From: Pseudoalteromonas arabiensis
Lineage (GTDB): Bacteria > Pseudomonadota > Gammaproteobacteria > Enterobacterales > Alteromonadaceae
NCBI RefSeq assembly: GCF_001550155.1
Contig: NZ_LRUF01000026.1
Span: forward strand, 390,463-454,462
Length of the DNA: 64,000 nucleotides
Direction: 5' to 3'
A program made the position numbers and the translations under genes. Positions 27,321 to 36,327 of this stretch are shown piece after piece. The notes under the pieces were generated by a model. The model worked only from the letters and a program-made list of their open reading frames with translations. It searched no databases and was not told where the DNA came from. Each line of letters opens with the position of its first letter. Position 1 is the first letter of the stretch.

Positions 27321-28568
27321 ATGGGGAAGCTGTTTGCGAGTTTATATCTTTATATAATCGTTTCTCTGTTTCTTGTCAGTGGGGTCATCGAACAACTGTG
27401 GCCCTATGAAGACTCCCAACAGCAAATTGCACTCGATAAAGAATTTGGTAAATCGCTCTGGTTATTAAGCCAAACTAAAGACGGCTTATCGAAGCTACAA
27501 GATGAATTTGATAGTGAAATCATCGACAGGAATGACTTGGCACTTCCTGATGATTTAAAAGCCGATTTAGCTTCTCACCATTATTTGTACTTATTTAACC
27601 AACAACAAGAGGTTATTTGGTACATAACACTCAACGATCAGCAGTTACTTCATATTGGCCCATTGACTGTATCGAACCCAAGCTTTAGCTCTGTCTGGCC
27701 TTATTTTTTACTGTTGATGGTTGTCGGTGTTCCTGTAGGCTTATGGAGTTTTTTACTGTGGAGAGATTTTAATAAACTGACCCTTGCTTGTGAGGCTGTA
27801 GGTGGTGCGCAAGATTTTGAATTACATGATGCTTCAAAGTCTTTTTTCTTACCGATCACCGATACTTTATCTGCCATGCAAGAGCGTATTCAATACTTAT
27901 TAGCAGCACAGCAGGAGCTAACCTCATCAGTTTCTCATGAATTTAGAACGCCGCTAGCGCGTTTGAAATTCGCAATAGCAATGCTTGAAGAACAAGTAGA
28001 GAATGAGCAGTCTTTTACCTATTTAGACAATATGCATGCAGATATTGTTGAACTTGAAGCGTTAGTGTCAGAAATGCTTGAGTATGCACGTTTAGAATCC
28101 CACAAGCCTAACCTTATCAACCGCTCATGTGATTTAACTGCCCTCGTTACCAGTGTGGTTAATAAACTTGAGTTTGCGACAGATATAGACGTGCAAATAA
28201 AGGCACCGCTTAGCTTAATTTATAAGTGTGATGAGCACTTTATGGCTCGCTGTATTCAAAACTTATTAGGTAATGCGCAAAAGTATGCTGCACATACAAT
28301 CATTGTTTCCCTAGAAGAGCATAATAAAGAGCTTGTCATAACCGTTGAAGACGATGGACCTGGCATTGCTAAAAGTGAGTGGGAGAGTGTGTTTAAGCCA
28401 TTCACGCGTTTAGATAAAAGTAGAGATAAGAAAACAGGTGGCTTTGGCTTAGGGCTGGCGATTGTTGCTAAAATTATAAGCTGGCATCGTGGTACGTATG
28501 AAGTGAGTGACTCTGAATTGGGCGGTGCAAAGTTTACCATCCGCTTATTTAATACAGAAGATTATTGA
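27321..28568 (+). CDS. Sensor histidine kinase, RstB-like (module 1)
   Basis: The 415-residue membrane kinase has TM1 at about 5-23, a short periplasmic region (24-125), TM2 at about 126-148 and a degenerate HAMP linker. Its HisKA domain has phospho-acceptor His206 in SVSHEFRTPLARLK. The ATPase domain carries N (NLLGNAQKY), G1 (VEDDGPGI), F (FKPFTRLD) and G2 (GGFGLGLAIV) boxes. It pairs with the response regulator just upstream. The sensed signal is unknown, and the small sensor domain has no recognised fold. No clear ribosome site is visible before the ATG. Confidence 0.92.
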   Translation: MGKLFASLYLYIIVSLFLVSGVIEQLWPYEDSQQQIALDKEFGKSLWLLSQTKDGLSKLQDEFDSEIIDRNDLALPDDLKADLASHHYLYLFNQQQEVIWYITLNDQQLLHIGPLTVSNPSFSSVWPYFLLLMVVGVPVGLWSFLLWRDFNKLTLACEAVGGAQDFELHDASKSFFLPITDTLSAMQERIQYLLAAQQELTSSVSHEFRTPLARLKFAIAMLEEQVENEQSFTYLDNMHADIVELEALVSEMLEYARLESHKPNLINRSCDLTALVTSVVNKLEFATDIDVQIKAPLSLIYKCDEHFMARCIQNLLGNAQKYAAHTIIVSLEEHNKELVITVEDDGPGIAKSEWESVFKPFTRLDKSRDKKTGGFGLGLAIVAKIISWHRGTYEVSDSELGGAKFTIRLFNTEDY

Positions 28569-28670
28569 GTTTCTGATAAAGCATACTGTTTAATAGTAAA
28601 GCTGTAACGCTGATAGTGATAGGTTAAATCGTTTAAAGTAATTAACTATTTTATGACCTATTTAGACATA

Positions 28671-28697
28671 AAAAAAGCGCCTTGAGGCGCTTTTTTT
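28671..28697. terminator. Bidirectional intrinsic terminator
   Basis: AAAAAGCGCC pairs with GGCGCTTTTT around TTGA, with A and T runs on both sides. It stands 100 nt after the module 1 kinase and also faces the DUF3820-like gene on the other strand. Confidence 0.85.
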
Positions 28698-28771
28698 GAG
28701 GTTAAAACCAAAAATAAACAAGTAGCAAATTAATAGACCGCCAGTCAGCAAAAAAGTTCTCAAAAATAAAA

Positions 28772-28987
28772 TTATTTATTGTCTAAAAGGGGCATCAACA
28801 TTTGCTCTAACCCGTTTAGTTTTACTTCATACATCATTGCCAGCTGAGCGCCAAGCTGACCTGCTGGAAAGCCCTGTTGCTTAAACCACACTAAATAAGG
28901 TTCAGGCAATAGTAAAAGAGGGCGTCCAGCGTACTTGCCGAATGGCATTTTCGTATTAATGGCTTGTTTAAGTTGAGCTGTATCCAT
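28772..28987 (-). CDS. DUF3820 family small protein
   Basis: This 71-residue protein has the pattern MPFGKYAGRPLLLLPEPYLVWFKQQGFPAGQLG (read as PFGKYAG then LPEPYLVWF), the hallmark of DUF3820. That family is sometimes called putative quorum-sensing-regulated virulence factor; its function is not known. ATG 28985-28987 with GAG 6 nt before is preferred to a TTG five codons upstream. It is conserved but short, so the call rests on the two motifs. Confidence 0.75.
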   Translation of the reverse strand: MDTAQLKQAINTKMPFGKYAGRPLLLLPEPYLVWFKQQGFPAGQLGAQLAMMYEVKLNGLEQMLMPLLDNK

Positions 28988-29029
28988 CTTTATCTCAAAC
29001 AATTGTTAAAGCTAAATGATACGGTAAAA

Positions 29030-29073
29030 AGGAGAGAGAAAATAGGCTGTGACGGGCAAGAAACAGCCTATTT
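29030..29073 (-). terminator. Strong hairpin, probable terminator of the small gene at 29134
   Basis: AAATAGGCTGT at 29040-29050 and ACAGCCTATTT at 29063-29073 form a perfect 11-bp stem with a 12-nt loop. A pyrimidine-rich TTCTCTCTCC follows on the minus strand. Confidence 0.65.
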
Positions 29074-29107
29074 AGTGAGGGAGGTAGGCCCCCACAATAG
29101 CGTAGCG

Positions 29108-29132
29108 TTTATTTCGTTAATGACGAAATAAA
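29108..29132. repeat. Perfect 10-bp inverted repeat next to a stop codon
   Basis: TTTATTTCGT and ACGAAATAAA are separated by TAATG, immediately 3-prime of the stop codon of the small gene at 29134. It is AT-rich and without a T run, so it may protect or process the mRNA end rather than terminate. Confidence 0.5.
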
Positions 29133-29133
29133 G

Positions 29134-29415
29134 TTAATGTAATTGGTGACGACTTTTTTTCGAAAAACCAAGTTCTTTTAATCTACTAACAATACTTGGG
29201 TCATCAATTCGAGCGGGGGTTTTACCCTCTCGAAGAAAGTGATCATGTGGCACTTGATAAACATCGAGCATTTTATTAAACAATACAGTTCTAATGTCTG
29301 TTGCGCTCATGCCATTTTGCTGTAACTCATCCAGTCGACGTTGTATGTCAATAAGTTTCCCCGAACAAGCATCATCTGCGTTTACTTTTAACGCACTGGT
29401 AAACTTATCTTTCAT
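29134..29415 (-). CDS. Small conserved hypothetical protein
   Basis: The 93-residue product is soluble and charged, with no signal or membrane segment. Visible features are a helix-rich middle (KLIDIQRRLDELQQNGMSATDI), then KMLDVYQVPHDHFLREGK and a tail SKKSRHQLH. I do not recognise the family. GAGG lies 9 nt before ATG 29413-29415, which supports this start over a TTG at 29430. Two hairpins follow the stop. Codon use resembles the neighbours, so it is probably a real resident gene. Confidence 0.65.
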   Translation of the reverse strand: MKDKFTSALKVNADDACSGKLIDIQRRLDELQQNGMSATDIRTVLFNKMLDVYQVPHDHFLREGKTPARIDDPSIVSRLKELGFSKKSRHQLH

Positions 29416-29648
29416 CTTAAACAACCTCAATTAGCTTAACAGTAATCGCACAAACGAAATCGTAAACAGGATTAATAAACTTTTTTGTGCTAAAAATAGA
29501 TACTTAGCAAAGTATCATATGGCGAGTTTACTCTTTTTTTTGATTGGATGGCTAATCTGGATGTAAAGCTTTGTAAATAAGCTTGACCTTCTTTAGGTAC
29601 GCCTATTGAAGTGTACTAAAAATAGCAATAGCAAGTCGCTGAATATAA

Positions 29649-29697
29649 TGAAAATAATTCTCAGTACCAAATATAGGCCCTGAGAATTATTTTTTTA
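29649..29697 (-). terminator. Hairpin after the Kef-type antiporter gene
   Basis: AATAATTCTCAG pairs with CTGAGAATTATT around a 15-nt loop, directly after the stop codon on the minus strand, with TTTTC beyond it. Confidence 0.65.
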
Positions 29698-29699
29698 CA

Positions 29700-31271
29700 T
29701 TATGAGAAAAGTTTTTGTTTTACGTGCTCGGCAAAGCCGCTACCCGCTTCTAGATAAAAGTTATAGGTAGAATCTACACCCATATCTTCTAACTCTTTTT
29801 GCTGGTCAGGGTAATTTGCAATAGCCGTTACTTGGCCTTGGTATCCAGACGCTTTTAGCTGCTCTAGGGCAAAAATATTCTGCATGTGCTTTGGCATCGC
29901 AAGCATAACCATGCCAACATGAGAGTGATTTACCCGTTGCCAAAAGTCAGGGTCTGTGGCGTCAGCTAAAAGAACGCGGCGTCCTCGTTTAATGTGCTTA
30001 TCCACCACATCAGGTTTAATATCAATGCCAGCAACGAGGTTTGGATGTGTTTGACTAATTGTTTCGTACGCCCCTGTACCAATACGGCCCATACCAAAAA
30101 TAACGATTTTGGTATCGTTTAAGTTCACTGGTAACTCTTCGGTTAAGCGGCTATTACTTTCAAATTTAAGTAGCCAGTGCTCAATCTTGACATAAATTTC
30201 GTTAGAGCGTTTATTTAAAGGAGATGCCAAAATAAAAGTAATTGATACGGCAATCGCCATAACCGCGAGCCATTCGGAGGTGATCATATTACTGCTAGCA
30301 GCAACGGCACAAACGATTAAACCAAACTCACTATAGTTAGCAAGGCTAAATGCGCTAAGCAGTGAAGTACGTGCACGTAATTTGAAGGCGTTAGTTAAAA
30401 CATAATAGAGCGCAACTTTAATTGGTAACACTAAGATAATCACCATCGCAACCAATATAGCATGCGCGGTAAGCTCCGCGTTTAAACCTATGTTTAGGAA
30501 GAAGCCAACAAGCAAGATATCTTTCAGATTTAGTAATGATTTTGATAGCTCACCCGCTTTTTTATGGGGAGCAAACATCATCCCTATGATAAGCGCGCCT
30601 AAATCGCCTTTGAGTCCAGCAAATTCAAAGGCTTGATAACCTAAAACCAGCGCAAAGAAAAAGCCAAATAAAGGCAGTAATTCACCATGCTTAGAGCGAT
30701 TTAAAATCCAAAACATAATAGGGCGCAGAACCGGAAGCCCTATTAATAATGCTAATGCCCAAATATTAGGTGCTTTACCTGTACTAATCGCTAAGAAAAT
30801 AACTGCGAATATATCCTGCATTACCAAGATACCTATTGCAATTTTGCCATGTAGACTAGACATTTCTCCGCGTTCTTCAAGGACTTTAACGGCAAACACA
30901 GTACTCGAAAAGCTAAATGCAAAACCAACCAAGAGTGCACTTTGCCAAGTCAGTTCGCTGAAAAGAGGAAGTGCGAATGCGCCAAGCAACAGCATAAAAC
31001 CGCTAAAGAGGGTGCTGCTCAGTACAATATGCATTGACGCTGGTGCCCATACTTGTGGTTTTATAAGGTTAGAAACTTTTAATTTTAAACCAATACTAAA
31101 CAGCAGTAAGGTTACGCCTAAGCTCGCTAGTGTGTTGAGTAATTCAGTGGTTTTATAGCCATATAAGTTGAGGGCAAACCCTGCTAATAAAAAACCAATT
31201 AAAGGAGGAAGCTTTAGCTGATAGACAGCAAAGCCGCACACGAACGCCGTAGCAAAGTATATAAGTTCCAT
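29700..31271 (-). CDS. Kef-type monovalent cation:proton antiporter (CPA2) with RCK domain
   Basis: The 523-residue membrane protein is of the CPA2 type. It has about twelve hydrophobic segments from MELIYFATAFVCGFAVYQL onward, including VGFAFSFSSTVFAVKVLEERGEM and GDLGALIIGMMFAP. The cytosolic Rossmann-type TrkA-N/RCK domain begins at KIVIFGMGRIGTGAYE (about 390 onward) and binds nucleotide. The layout resembles YbaL/KefB-type potassium or sodium exit systems; the ion cannot be told. ATG 31269-31271 is chosen because the 20 residues upstream are unlike the family. The neighbours give no operon. Confidence 0.87.
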   Translation of the reverse strand: MELIYFATAFVCGFAVYQLKLPPLIGFLLAGFALNLYGYKTTELLNTLASLGVTLLLFSIGLKLKVSNLIKPQVWAPASMHIVLSSTLFSGFMLLLGAFALPLFSELTWQSALLVGFAFSFSSTVFAVKVLEERGEMSSLHGKIAIGILVMQDIFAVIFLAISTGKAPNIWALALLIGLPVLRPIMFWILNRSKHGELLPLFGFFFALVLGYQAFEFAGLKGDLGALIIGMMFAPHKKAGELSKSLLNLKDILLVGFFLNIGLNAELTAHAILVAMVIILVLPIKVALYYVLTNAFKLRARTSLLSAFSLANYSEFGLIVCAVAASSNMITSEWLAVMAIAVSITFILASPLNKRSNEIYVKIEHWLLKFESNSRLTEELPVNLNDTKIVIFGMGRIGTGAYETISQTHPNLVAGIDIKPDVVDKHIKRGRRVLLADATDPDFWQRVNHSHVGMVMLAMPKHMQNIFALEQLKASGYQGQVTAIANYPDQQKELEDMGVDSTYNFYLEAGSGFAEHVKQKLFS

Positions 31272-31493
31272 AATTCTTCTTTTGACTTCATTTGTTAGGA
31301 GTGTAGCGAAATATTCACTAATGGAAAACAATATCGAATATAAAGAGTCTAAAAAATGAACACTTACGCACTATTTATTGATTAATGCGCTAAAAGCATC
31401 ATTTTTTCGCTGACATTAGCTTTTAATTGTGGTTAAGATGCAACAACAAAGGAATTTAAGCCAACTAGAAAAGAGACGGCTTAAGGAGAAAAG

Positions 31494-32237
31494 ATGTTTA
31501 AGAAAATCCTTGCATCAGTAGGTATTGGTGCAGCAAAGGTGGACACTGTACTGGAAACAGAGCACTTACAACCAGGCCAAAAATTTAATGCAGTTATCGT
31601 TATTAAAGGCGGCGATGTAGAGCAAGATATTACTGGCTTAGACTTAGCATTAATGACGCGTGTTAAAGTTGAAGGTGAAGATGGTGAGTATTTTACAAAT
31701 CATGTGATCGAAAAATGGCGTATCACGGATGTCGGCACGATTGCAGCGGGCGAAGAGAGGCATATTCCGTTTGAAGCACGCCTACATTCAGAGACCCCAA
31801 TCACGGAAATTAACGCTGGCTATAATCAATCACATGTTTGGTTAGAAACGGGTCTTGATATTGATATGGCGCTTGATCCAACGGATCGTGACTCATTACA
31901 TATTTATCCGAATGATGCTGTTAGCACGTTTATGCACGCAATGGATAAATTAGGTTTTAACCTAGTCAAGGCAGATGTTGAAAAGGGTTATCTACGCGCA
32001 CCTACGTTTCAATCTCACTCAGGTTGTTATCAGGAACTTGAGTATCGTCCAGATAGCCGAAGCCTTTTTGGTTTACAAGAAGTTGAGCTGTCGTTTGTGC
32101 CTGAAGCTCATAAAACGCATGTGTTAATTGAATTAGACCGTGCTTTTAGAGGGGATGGTTATGTTGATTTAACGATAGAACATGATCACGTAAACCTGTC
32201 GCAATTATGTGACCAATTAGAGCGGTTATTCGCTTAG
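31494..32237 (+). CDS. Spo0M-like sporulation-control family protein
   Basis: The 247-residue product starts MFKKILASVGIGAAKVDTVLE, the signature start of Spo0M proteins. They have an arrestin-like beta fold, with LQPGQKFNAVIVIKGGDVEQ next. In Bacillus Spo0M affects sporulation and cytoskeleton; in non-sporulating marine bacteria the role is unknown. GGAG is 6 nt before the ATG. It is a single gene with its own terminator. Confidence 0.88.
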   Translation: MFKKILASVGIGAAKVDTVLETEHLQPGQKFNAVIVIKGGDVEQDITGLDLALMTRVKVEGEDGEYFTNHVIEKWRITDVGTIAAGEERHIPFEARLHSETPITEINAGYNQSHVWLETGLDIDMALDPTDRDSLHIYPNDAVSTFMHAMDKLGFNLVKADVEKGYLRAPTFQSHSGCYQELEYRPDSRSLFGLQEVELSFVPEAHKTHVLIELDRAFRGDGYVDLTIEHDHVNLSQLCDQLERLFA

Positions 32238-32261
32238 GGCTTAATCGAATAGGTACACTTT

Positions 32262-32287
32262 AAACCCAGCTACGGCTGGGTTTTTTG
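32262..32287 (+). terminator. Intrinsic terminator after the Spo0M-like gene
   Basis: AAACCCAGC pairs with GCTGGGTTT around TACG, followed by a T run. Confidence 0.85.
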
Positions 32288-32306
32288 TCTTGCAAAAAGG
32301 AATCTT

Positions 32307-32744
32307 ATGTTTTCTGTTAAGAGTTACGCTGAACTCAGTAAAGATGAGTTATTCGCGATTTTACGAGCACGGGTTGAGGTGTTTGTTGTAGAGCAAACCT
32401 GTGCTTATCCAGAGATTGACGAGGTTGATAACCATGACCTGACTCAGCATCTCTTTGTGTTCAAAGAACAACAGCTAGCTGCCTACGCTCGGTGTTATGA
32501 CAAAAATGAGCAGTTCAGTGCATTTGGTCGTGTACTTGTTGCTAAGCAATTTAGGGGACAAGGGTTGGCAAGCAAACTTGTGCAAATGGCTATAGAGACA
32601 TGTCAGCAACGCTGGCCAGAGAAAGCTATTTTGATAGGCGCTCAATGTTATTTAACGGGCTTTTATCAACAGTTTGGCTTTAAAAATGTCGGTGATGATT
32701 ACTTAGAAGACGGCATTCCACATCAGGATATGTGTTTGAAGTAG
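32307..32744 (+). CDS. GNAT acetyltransferase, ElaA family
   Basis: The 145-residue product has the ElaA signature RARVEVFVVEQTCAYPEID near the start and an acetyl-CoA loop (RVLVAKQFRGQGLASKLV). It continues with GAQCYLTGFYQQFGF and ends in GIPHQDM. ElaA proteins are GNAT N-acyltransferases of unknown substrate. AAAAGGAATC lies just before the ATG. It stands alone between a terminator and a convergent transporter gene. Confidence 0.9.
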   Translation: MFSVKSYAELSKDELFAILRARVEVFVVEQTCAYPEIDEVDNHDLTQHLFVFKEQQLAAYARCYDKNEQFSAFGRVLVAKQFRGQGLASKLVQMAIETCQQRWPEKAILIGAQCYLTGFYQQFGFKNVGDDYLEDGIPHQDMCLK

Positions 32745-32775
32745 CCCAAAGCAAAGGGCCACTTCAAGTAAGCGC

Positions 32776-34128
32776 TTAGCTTAACAGCGAGTTGGCGAAT
32801 ACCAGTGCAATAGCCAATGGACAAATGAATTTGATATACCATGGCCACACTTTCCAGAAGAAGCTGTTTGCAGCTTCTGGGCAGCCTTGTTGAATTTCTT
32901 TTAATAAAGATGCACGGTGCCAAATCCAACCGACAAATATACAACACATTAATCCTAAAATTGGTTGGCCAATCTTAGTGGTTAGTGTGATCACAAAGCC
33001 AAACAATGTGCCTAAGTTAAAAACGATCGTAAAGCTGACAAGGGCAATAATACCGCCAATTAACCATGTCGCCTGCACGCGTTTTAGAGCAAAGCGCTCA
33101 ACCGCATAAGAGACGGGTGCCTCCAGCATTGAAATAGATGAAGTTAACGCTGCAATACTCATTAAAGCAAAAAAGGCAAAGCCAACGAAAATACCCACAT
33201 CACCCATGCTGGTGAAAAGTGCGGGCAGCACTTGAAACACTAACGTATCTTCAGACAGTAGTACGCCTTCAGCAGAGAAAATCTGTACGCCTTGTGCCTG
33301 TGCAACATACATCGCAGGAATAATCAATAAACCGGCTACAAAGGCAATAAACACATCGATCAAAGTAACATAAGCACCCAAGGACACGAGATTCTCTTTT
33401 TTGCTAATGTATGAACCATAGATGATCATCACACTGGTGCCCAAAGATAGCGAGAAAAATGCTTGTCCAAGGGCATTAACTAGCAGCTCTGGGTTTAAAA
33501 TAGATGAAAAGTCAGGCACTAAGTAGGCTTTTAAACCTTCAACTGCGCCATCTTGGGTCATCACATAAATGATAAGCATAAACAAAATGCCTAATAGAGC
33601 AGGCATCAGGCGCTTTGACCATTTCTCAATGCCGTTTTCAACACCTTTAGAAATAATAGCAACGGTCAAAATAATAAACGCAGCAGTAAAAATTAGGTTT
33701 CTTGATAGTGACTGCTCACCTAACCAAGTAATTGCAGGCTCTTGAGCAGTTAATTGTGCTACGGGCTCTAATGTTGCACTGAGCATCCAGCCCGCTACGA
33801 TGGCATAAAAGCTTAAAATTAAACCAGCACAAATAATACCGCCAAAGCCGACTACAAAAGCAAATTTTTTCTGCCATGGCTGGTTTGTAACTTTTCTAAG
33901 GGAACTGACAGCATTGGCTTGGCCATGACGGCCTATAACAAGCTCTGCCATTAATGCTGGGTAAGCTAGGCAAAATGCAAGTACTAAGTAAGCAACTAAA
34001 AATGCTGCGCCGCCATTACTTGCTGTTTGTGTAGGGAAACCCCAAATATTTCCTAAGCCAACAGCGGAGCCTGCTGCGGCCATAATAAATCCAAAGCGGG
34101 AGCTGAACTCCCCACGTGATGCGCTCAT
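32776..34128 (-). CDS. Sodium-dependent transporter of the NSS/SNF family
   Basis: The 450-residue membrane protein has about eleven to twelve hydrophobic segments. The N-terminus RFGFIMAAAGSAVGLGNIWGFP is the NSS sodium-site signature of TM1. LGTSVMIIYGSYISK and TSSISMLEAPVSYAVERF are further family landmarks. It should import an amino acid or amine with sodium, but the substrate is not readable. The sodium coupling fits a marine bacterium. No signal for operon membership is seen. Confidence 0.9.
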   Translation of the reverse strand: MSASRGEFSSRFGFIMAAAGSAVGLGNIWGFPTQTASNGGAAFLVAYLVLAFCLAYPALMAELVIGRHGQANAVSSLRKVTNQPWQKKFAFVVGFGGIICAGLILSFYAIVAGWMLSATLEPVAQLTAQEPAITWLGEQSLSRNLIFTAAFIILTVAIISKGVENGIEKWSKRLMPALLGILFMLIIYVMTQDGAVEGLKAYLVPDFSSILNPELLVNALGQAFFSLSLGTSVMIIYGSYISKKENLVSLGAYVTLIDVFIAFVAGLLIIPAMYVAQAQGVQIFSAEGVLLSEDTLVFQVLPALFTSMGDVGIFVGFAFFALMSIAALTSSISMLEAPVSYAVERFALKRVQATWLIGGIIALVSFTIVFNLGTLFGFVITLTTKIGQPILGLMCCIFVGWIWHRASLLKEIQQGCPEAANSFFWKVWPWYIKFICPLAIALVFANSLLS

Positions 34129-34301
34129 ATTATTGTTACTTCTCTATTTGTGACGGCGCTGACAATCTACTTCAATTAACACTAAATAAAAAGGGTTAAT
34201 AGTGGGCATTTTTACTTGTAATCGCCTCGAATCTGCTGCCAGCATATATTTCGTTCAATTAGCTAATACAATACGTAACAATTAACACAATTGAAACATA
34301 T

Positions 34302-35591
34302 TCAAAGGCTTTTATTTTGAATACTGAGGGTAAAGCATGCGCCACCAAGAGACTGGCTTTTTGATACGCTGACAGTGCCATGATGCCAATCAGCCACTTT
34401 TGCAACAATCGCGAGGCCTAAGCCATAGCTTTCACCGTCACGATTTCGGTGACTTTGTTCTTGAAAGAACGGACTGAATATTTTCCCCCAGTTTTTTTTA
34501 TGCACTCCTGGGCCATCATCTTCTACTTTAATAGTAACGAAGCCTTGGTTGTAGGAGGCTGATAAAACTATTTCGCAGCGTGCAAAGTCACATGCATTAC
34601 TTAATAGGTTTACAATCGCACGTGCTAACCAATCTAAGTCGGCACATATATGTCCTTGTTTTATGTCGTGGCTGATGCGTAATGAACGTTGCTCAAGCTT
34701 AGGGTGAACTTGTTGAATCAAGCTGAGTAAGTAGCTTTCTAAGTCAGATTCGCTAAAGGTTAGTTTATTTGCTTTTTGCTCTAAGGTAGCAAAAGCAAGA
34801 TAACTTTTTAGCATTGACTCCATTTGATCTAAATCTTGCTCCATTCGAGATAAGTACTCAAGACGTTTTTCCTCATTAGTACAATCTTGCGCGGCTTCTA
34901 AACCGAAGCGTAAGCACGCAACAGGGGTTCTTATATCGTGCGATAAACTCGACGCCATTAGCTTGTTTTCATCAAGTAGTTTCTCAATTTGATTCGCCAT
35001 GCGATTAAAGGTGAGCTCGACATCTTTAATATAGGTAAAATGAGATGGTTTAATGCGGGTAGCTAAGTCACCTTTAGCGAAGCGTTGCGCGGCATCATTA
35101 AGGATGCTGAGACGTTTTGCAAGTGGAGCAATAATAAAGCCCATAAAAACACATAACCCAGCATAGAAGAGTAGGGTAAGGAGAACATCATTCCCTTGCT
35201 CATGTAAATGCGCTTTCTCTAGACGCATTTTAAGATGGTGTGAGCCAAGTGCCTGCTCGCTGTAGAGTAAGTAGTATCCTTGTTGATCTTCGAGTATTAA
35301 GCCTGTAGGCATTGTAATTTGCGAAAGCAGAGAGTGAGGAAGTGCTAATGCTTGAGTTGAGCGATACTCTAGTTGCACGTTGAAATCTTGCTCTAGCTGC
35401 TTGATTGCATTCTCGCGTTTATCCGCAGGCAGTACCGACAACTGTTTAGTAAACCCTTTAATCATTTGGGTTTGGCTATGAAAAGTATCTTGCGGCTGAT
35501 GGGTTTGCTGACTAAATGCGTCAATTAACCAGCCCAATATGATTATTGATAGCAGTGCACTGCCCAGTAATGAAATATAAAACTTTTTCAC
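34302..35591 (-). CDS. Sensor histidine kinase, RstB-like (module 2)
   Basis: The 429-residue kinase has TM1 at about 7-25, a periplasmic region (26-135), TM2 at about 136-156, then a HAMP domain (about 157-210). Its HisKA domain has His218 in SLSHDIRTPVACLR. The ATPase domain has NLLSNACDF, VEDDGPGVH, FSPFFQEQ and YGLGLAIV. The periplasmic part is longer than in the module 1 kinase and not clearly related, suggesting a different signal. It lies 12 nt after its response regulator gene. Confidence 0.93.
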   Translation of the reverse strand: MKKFYISLLGSALLSIIILGWLIDAFSQQTHQPQDTFHSQTQMIKGFTKQLSVLPADKRENAIKQLEQDFNVQLEYRSTQALALPHSLLSQITMPTGLILEDQQGYYLLYSEQALGSHHLKMRLEKAHLHEQGNDVLLTLLFYAGLCVFMGFIIAPLAKRLSILNDAAQRFAKGDLATRIKPSHFTYIKDVELTFNRMANQIEKLLDENKLMASSLSHDIRTPVACLRFGLEAAQDCTNEEKRLEYLSRMEQDLDQMESMLKSYLAFATLEQKANKLTFSESDLESYLLSLIQQVHPKLEQRSLRISHDIKQGHICADLDWLARAIVNLLSNACDFARCEIVLSASYNQGFVTIKVEDDGPGVHKKNWGKIFSPFFQEQSHRNRDGESYGLGLAIVAKVADWHHGTVSVSKSQSLGGACFTLSIQNKSL

Positions 35592-35603
35592 GCGTTATAT
35601 CAT

Positions 35604-36311
35604 CTATTGCCACGCTGTCGCGACGAGCAAGTAGCCACGTCCCCAGATGGTTTTAATTTTTTCAGGGTGTTGGGGATCATCATTAAATTTTTTGCGTAGT
35701 GACGAAATAAGCACATCGACACTTCTGTCTAACCCATCATATTCTCTGCCTTTTGTTGCTTTGAACACGGCATCGCGCGACACAACCTGACCTGCATTAC
35801 TGGCCAAGTAATGCAGCAATAGGTATTCCGCACTTGAAATATGCACTTCTTGATCGGCAAAAGAAACAGTGCGTGATTCGGTGTCTATAGTAAGTTTGCC
35901 AACAGTTATGTTAGGATTTTCTAAGCGCGACTCTTTGTTATCTGTATTTGCACGTAAGGCCGTTTTTATACGGGCTAAGAGTGCTCGTGGTCGTACAGGT
36001 TTCATCATGTAATCACTTGCACCGACTTCAAGGCCTATTACTTCGTCCATTTCATCGTCTCTGGCTGTGAGCATAATAATAGGCGCTTGGTAAAACTGTC
36101 TTAACTCTCGACACACACTAATACCATCTTGACCAGGCAGCATGATATCTAATAAAACTAAGTCCGGTGGTGTCGCTCTGACTTGCTCAATGACTTGGTC
36201 ACCACGTTGACAAATTGTTGTTTTATAGCCTTGCTCAGTTAAGTATTCTGCGACCCACTTAGCCAGTGAAATATCATCTTCTACTAGCAGAATCGTGCCA
36301 TAATGTTCCAT
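35604..36311 (-). CDS. OmpR/PhoB-family response regulator, RstA-like (module 2)
   Basis: This 235-residue regulator has a receiver domain with acidic EDD at 11-13, Asp55 in LVLLDIML and Lys in MMKPVRPR, and a winged-helix DNA-binding domain ending GRGYLLVATAW. It is a clear paralogue of the module 1 regulator: both share GLDRxVDV, the LEVGA/LELGA segment and the RxLLARI linker. The gene lies 16 nt after the DUF3019-like gene and 12 nt before its kinase. Confidence 0.93.
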   Translation of the reverse strand: MEHYGTILLVEDDISLAKWVAEYLTEQGYKTTICQRGDQVIEQVRATPPDLVLLDIMLPGQDGISVCRELRQFYQAPIIMLTARDDEMDEVIGLEVGASDYMMKPVRPRALLARIKTALRANTDNKESRLENPNITVGKLTIDTESRTVSFADQEVHISSAEYLLLHYLASNAGQVVSRDAVFKATKGREYDGLDRSVDVLISSLRKKFNDDPQHPEKIKTIWGRGYLLVATAWQ

Positions 36312-36327
36312 TTTTTACTCCAAACAG

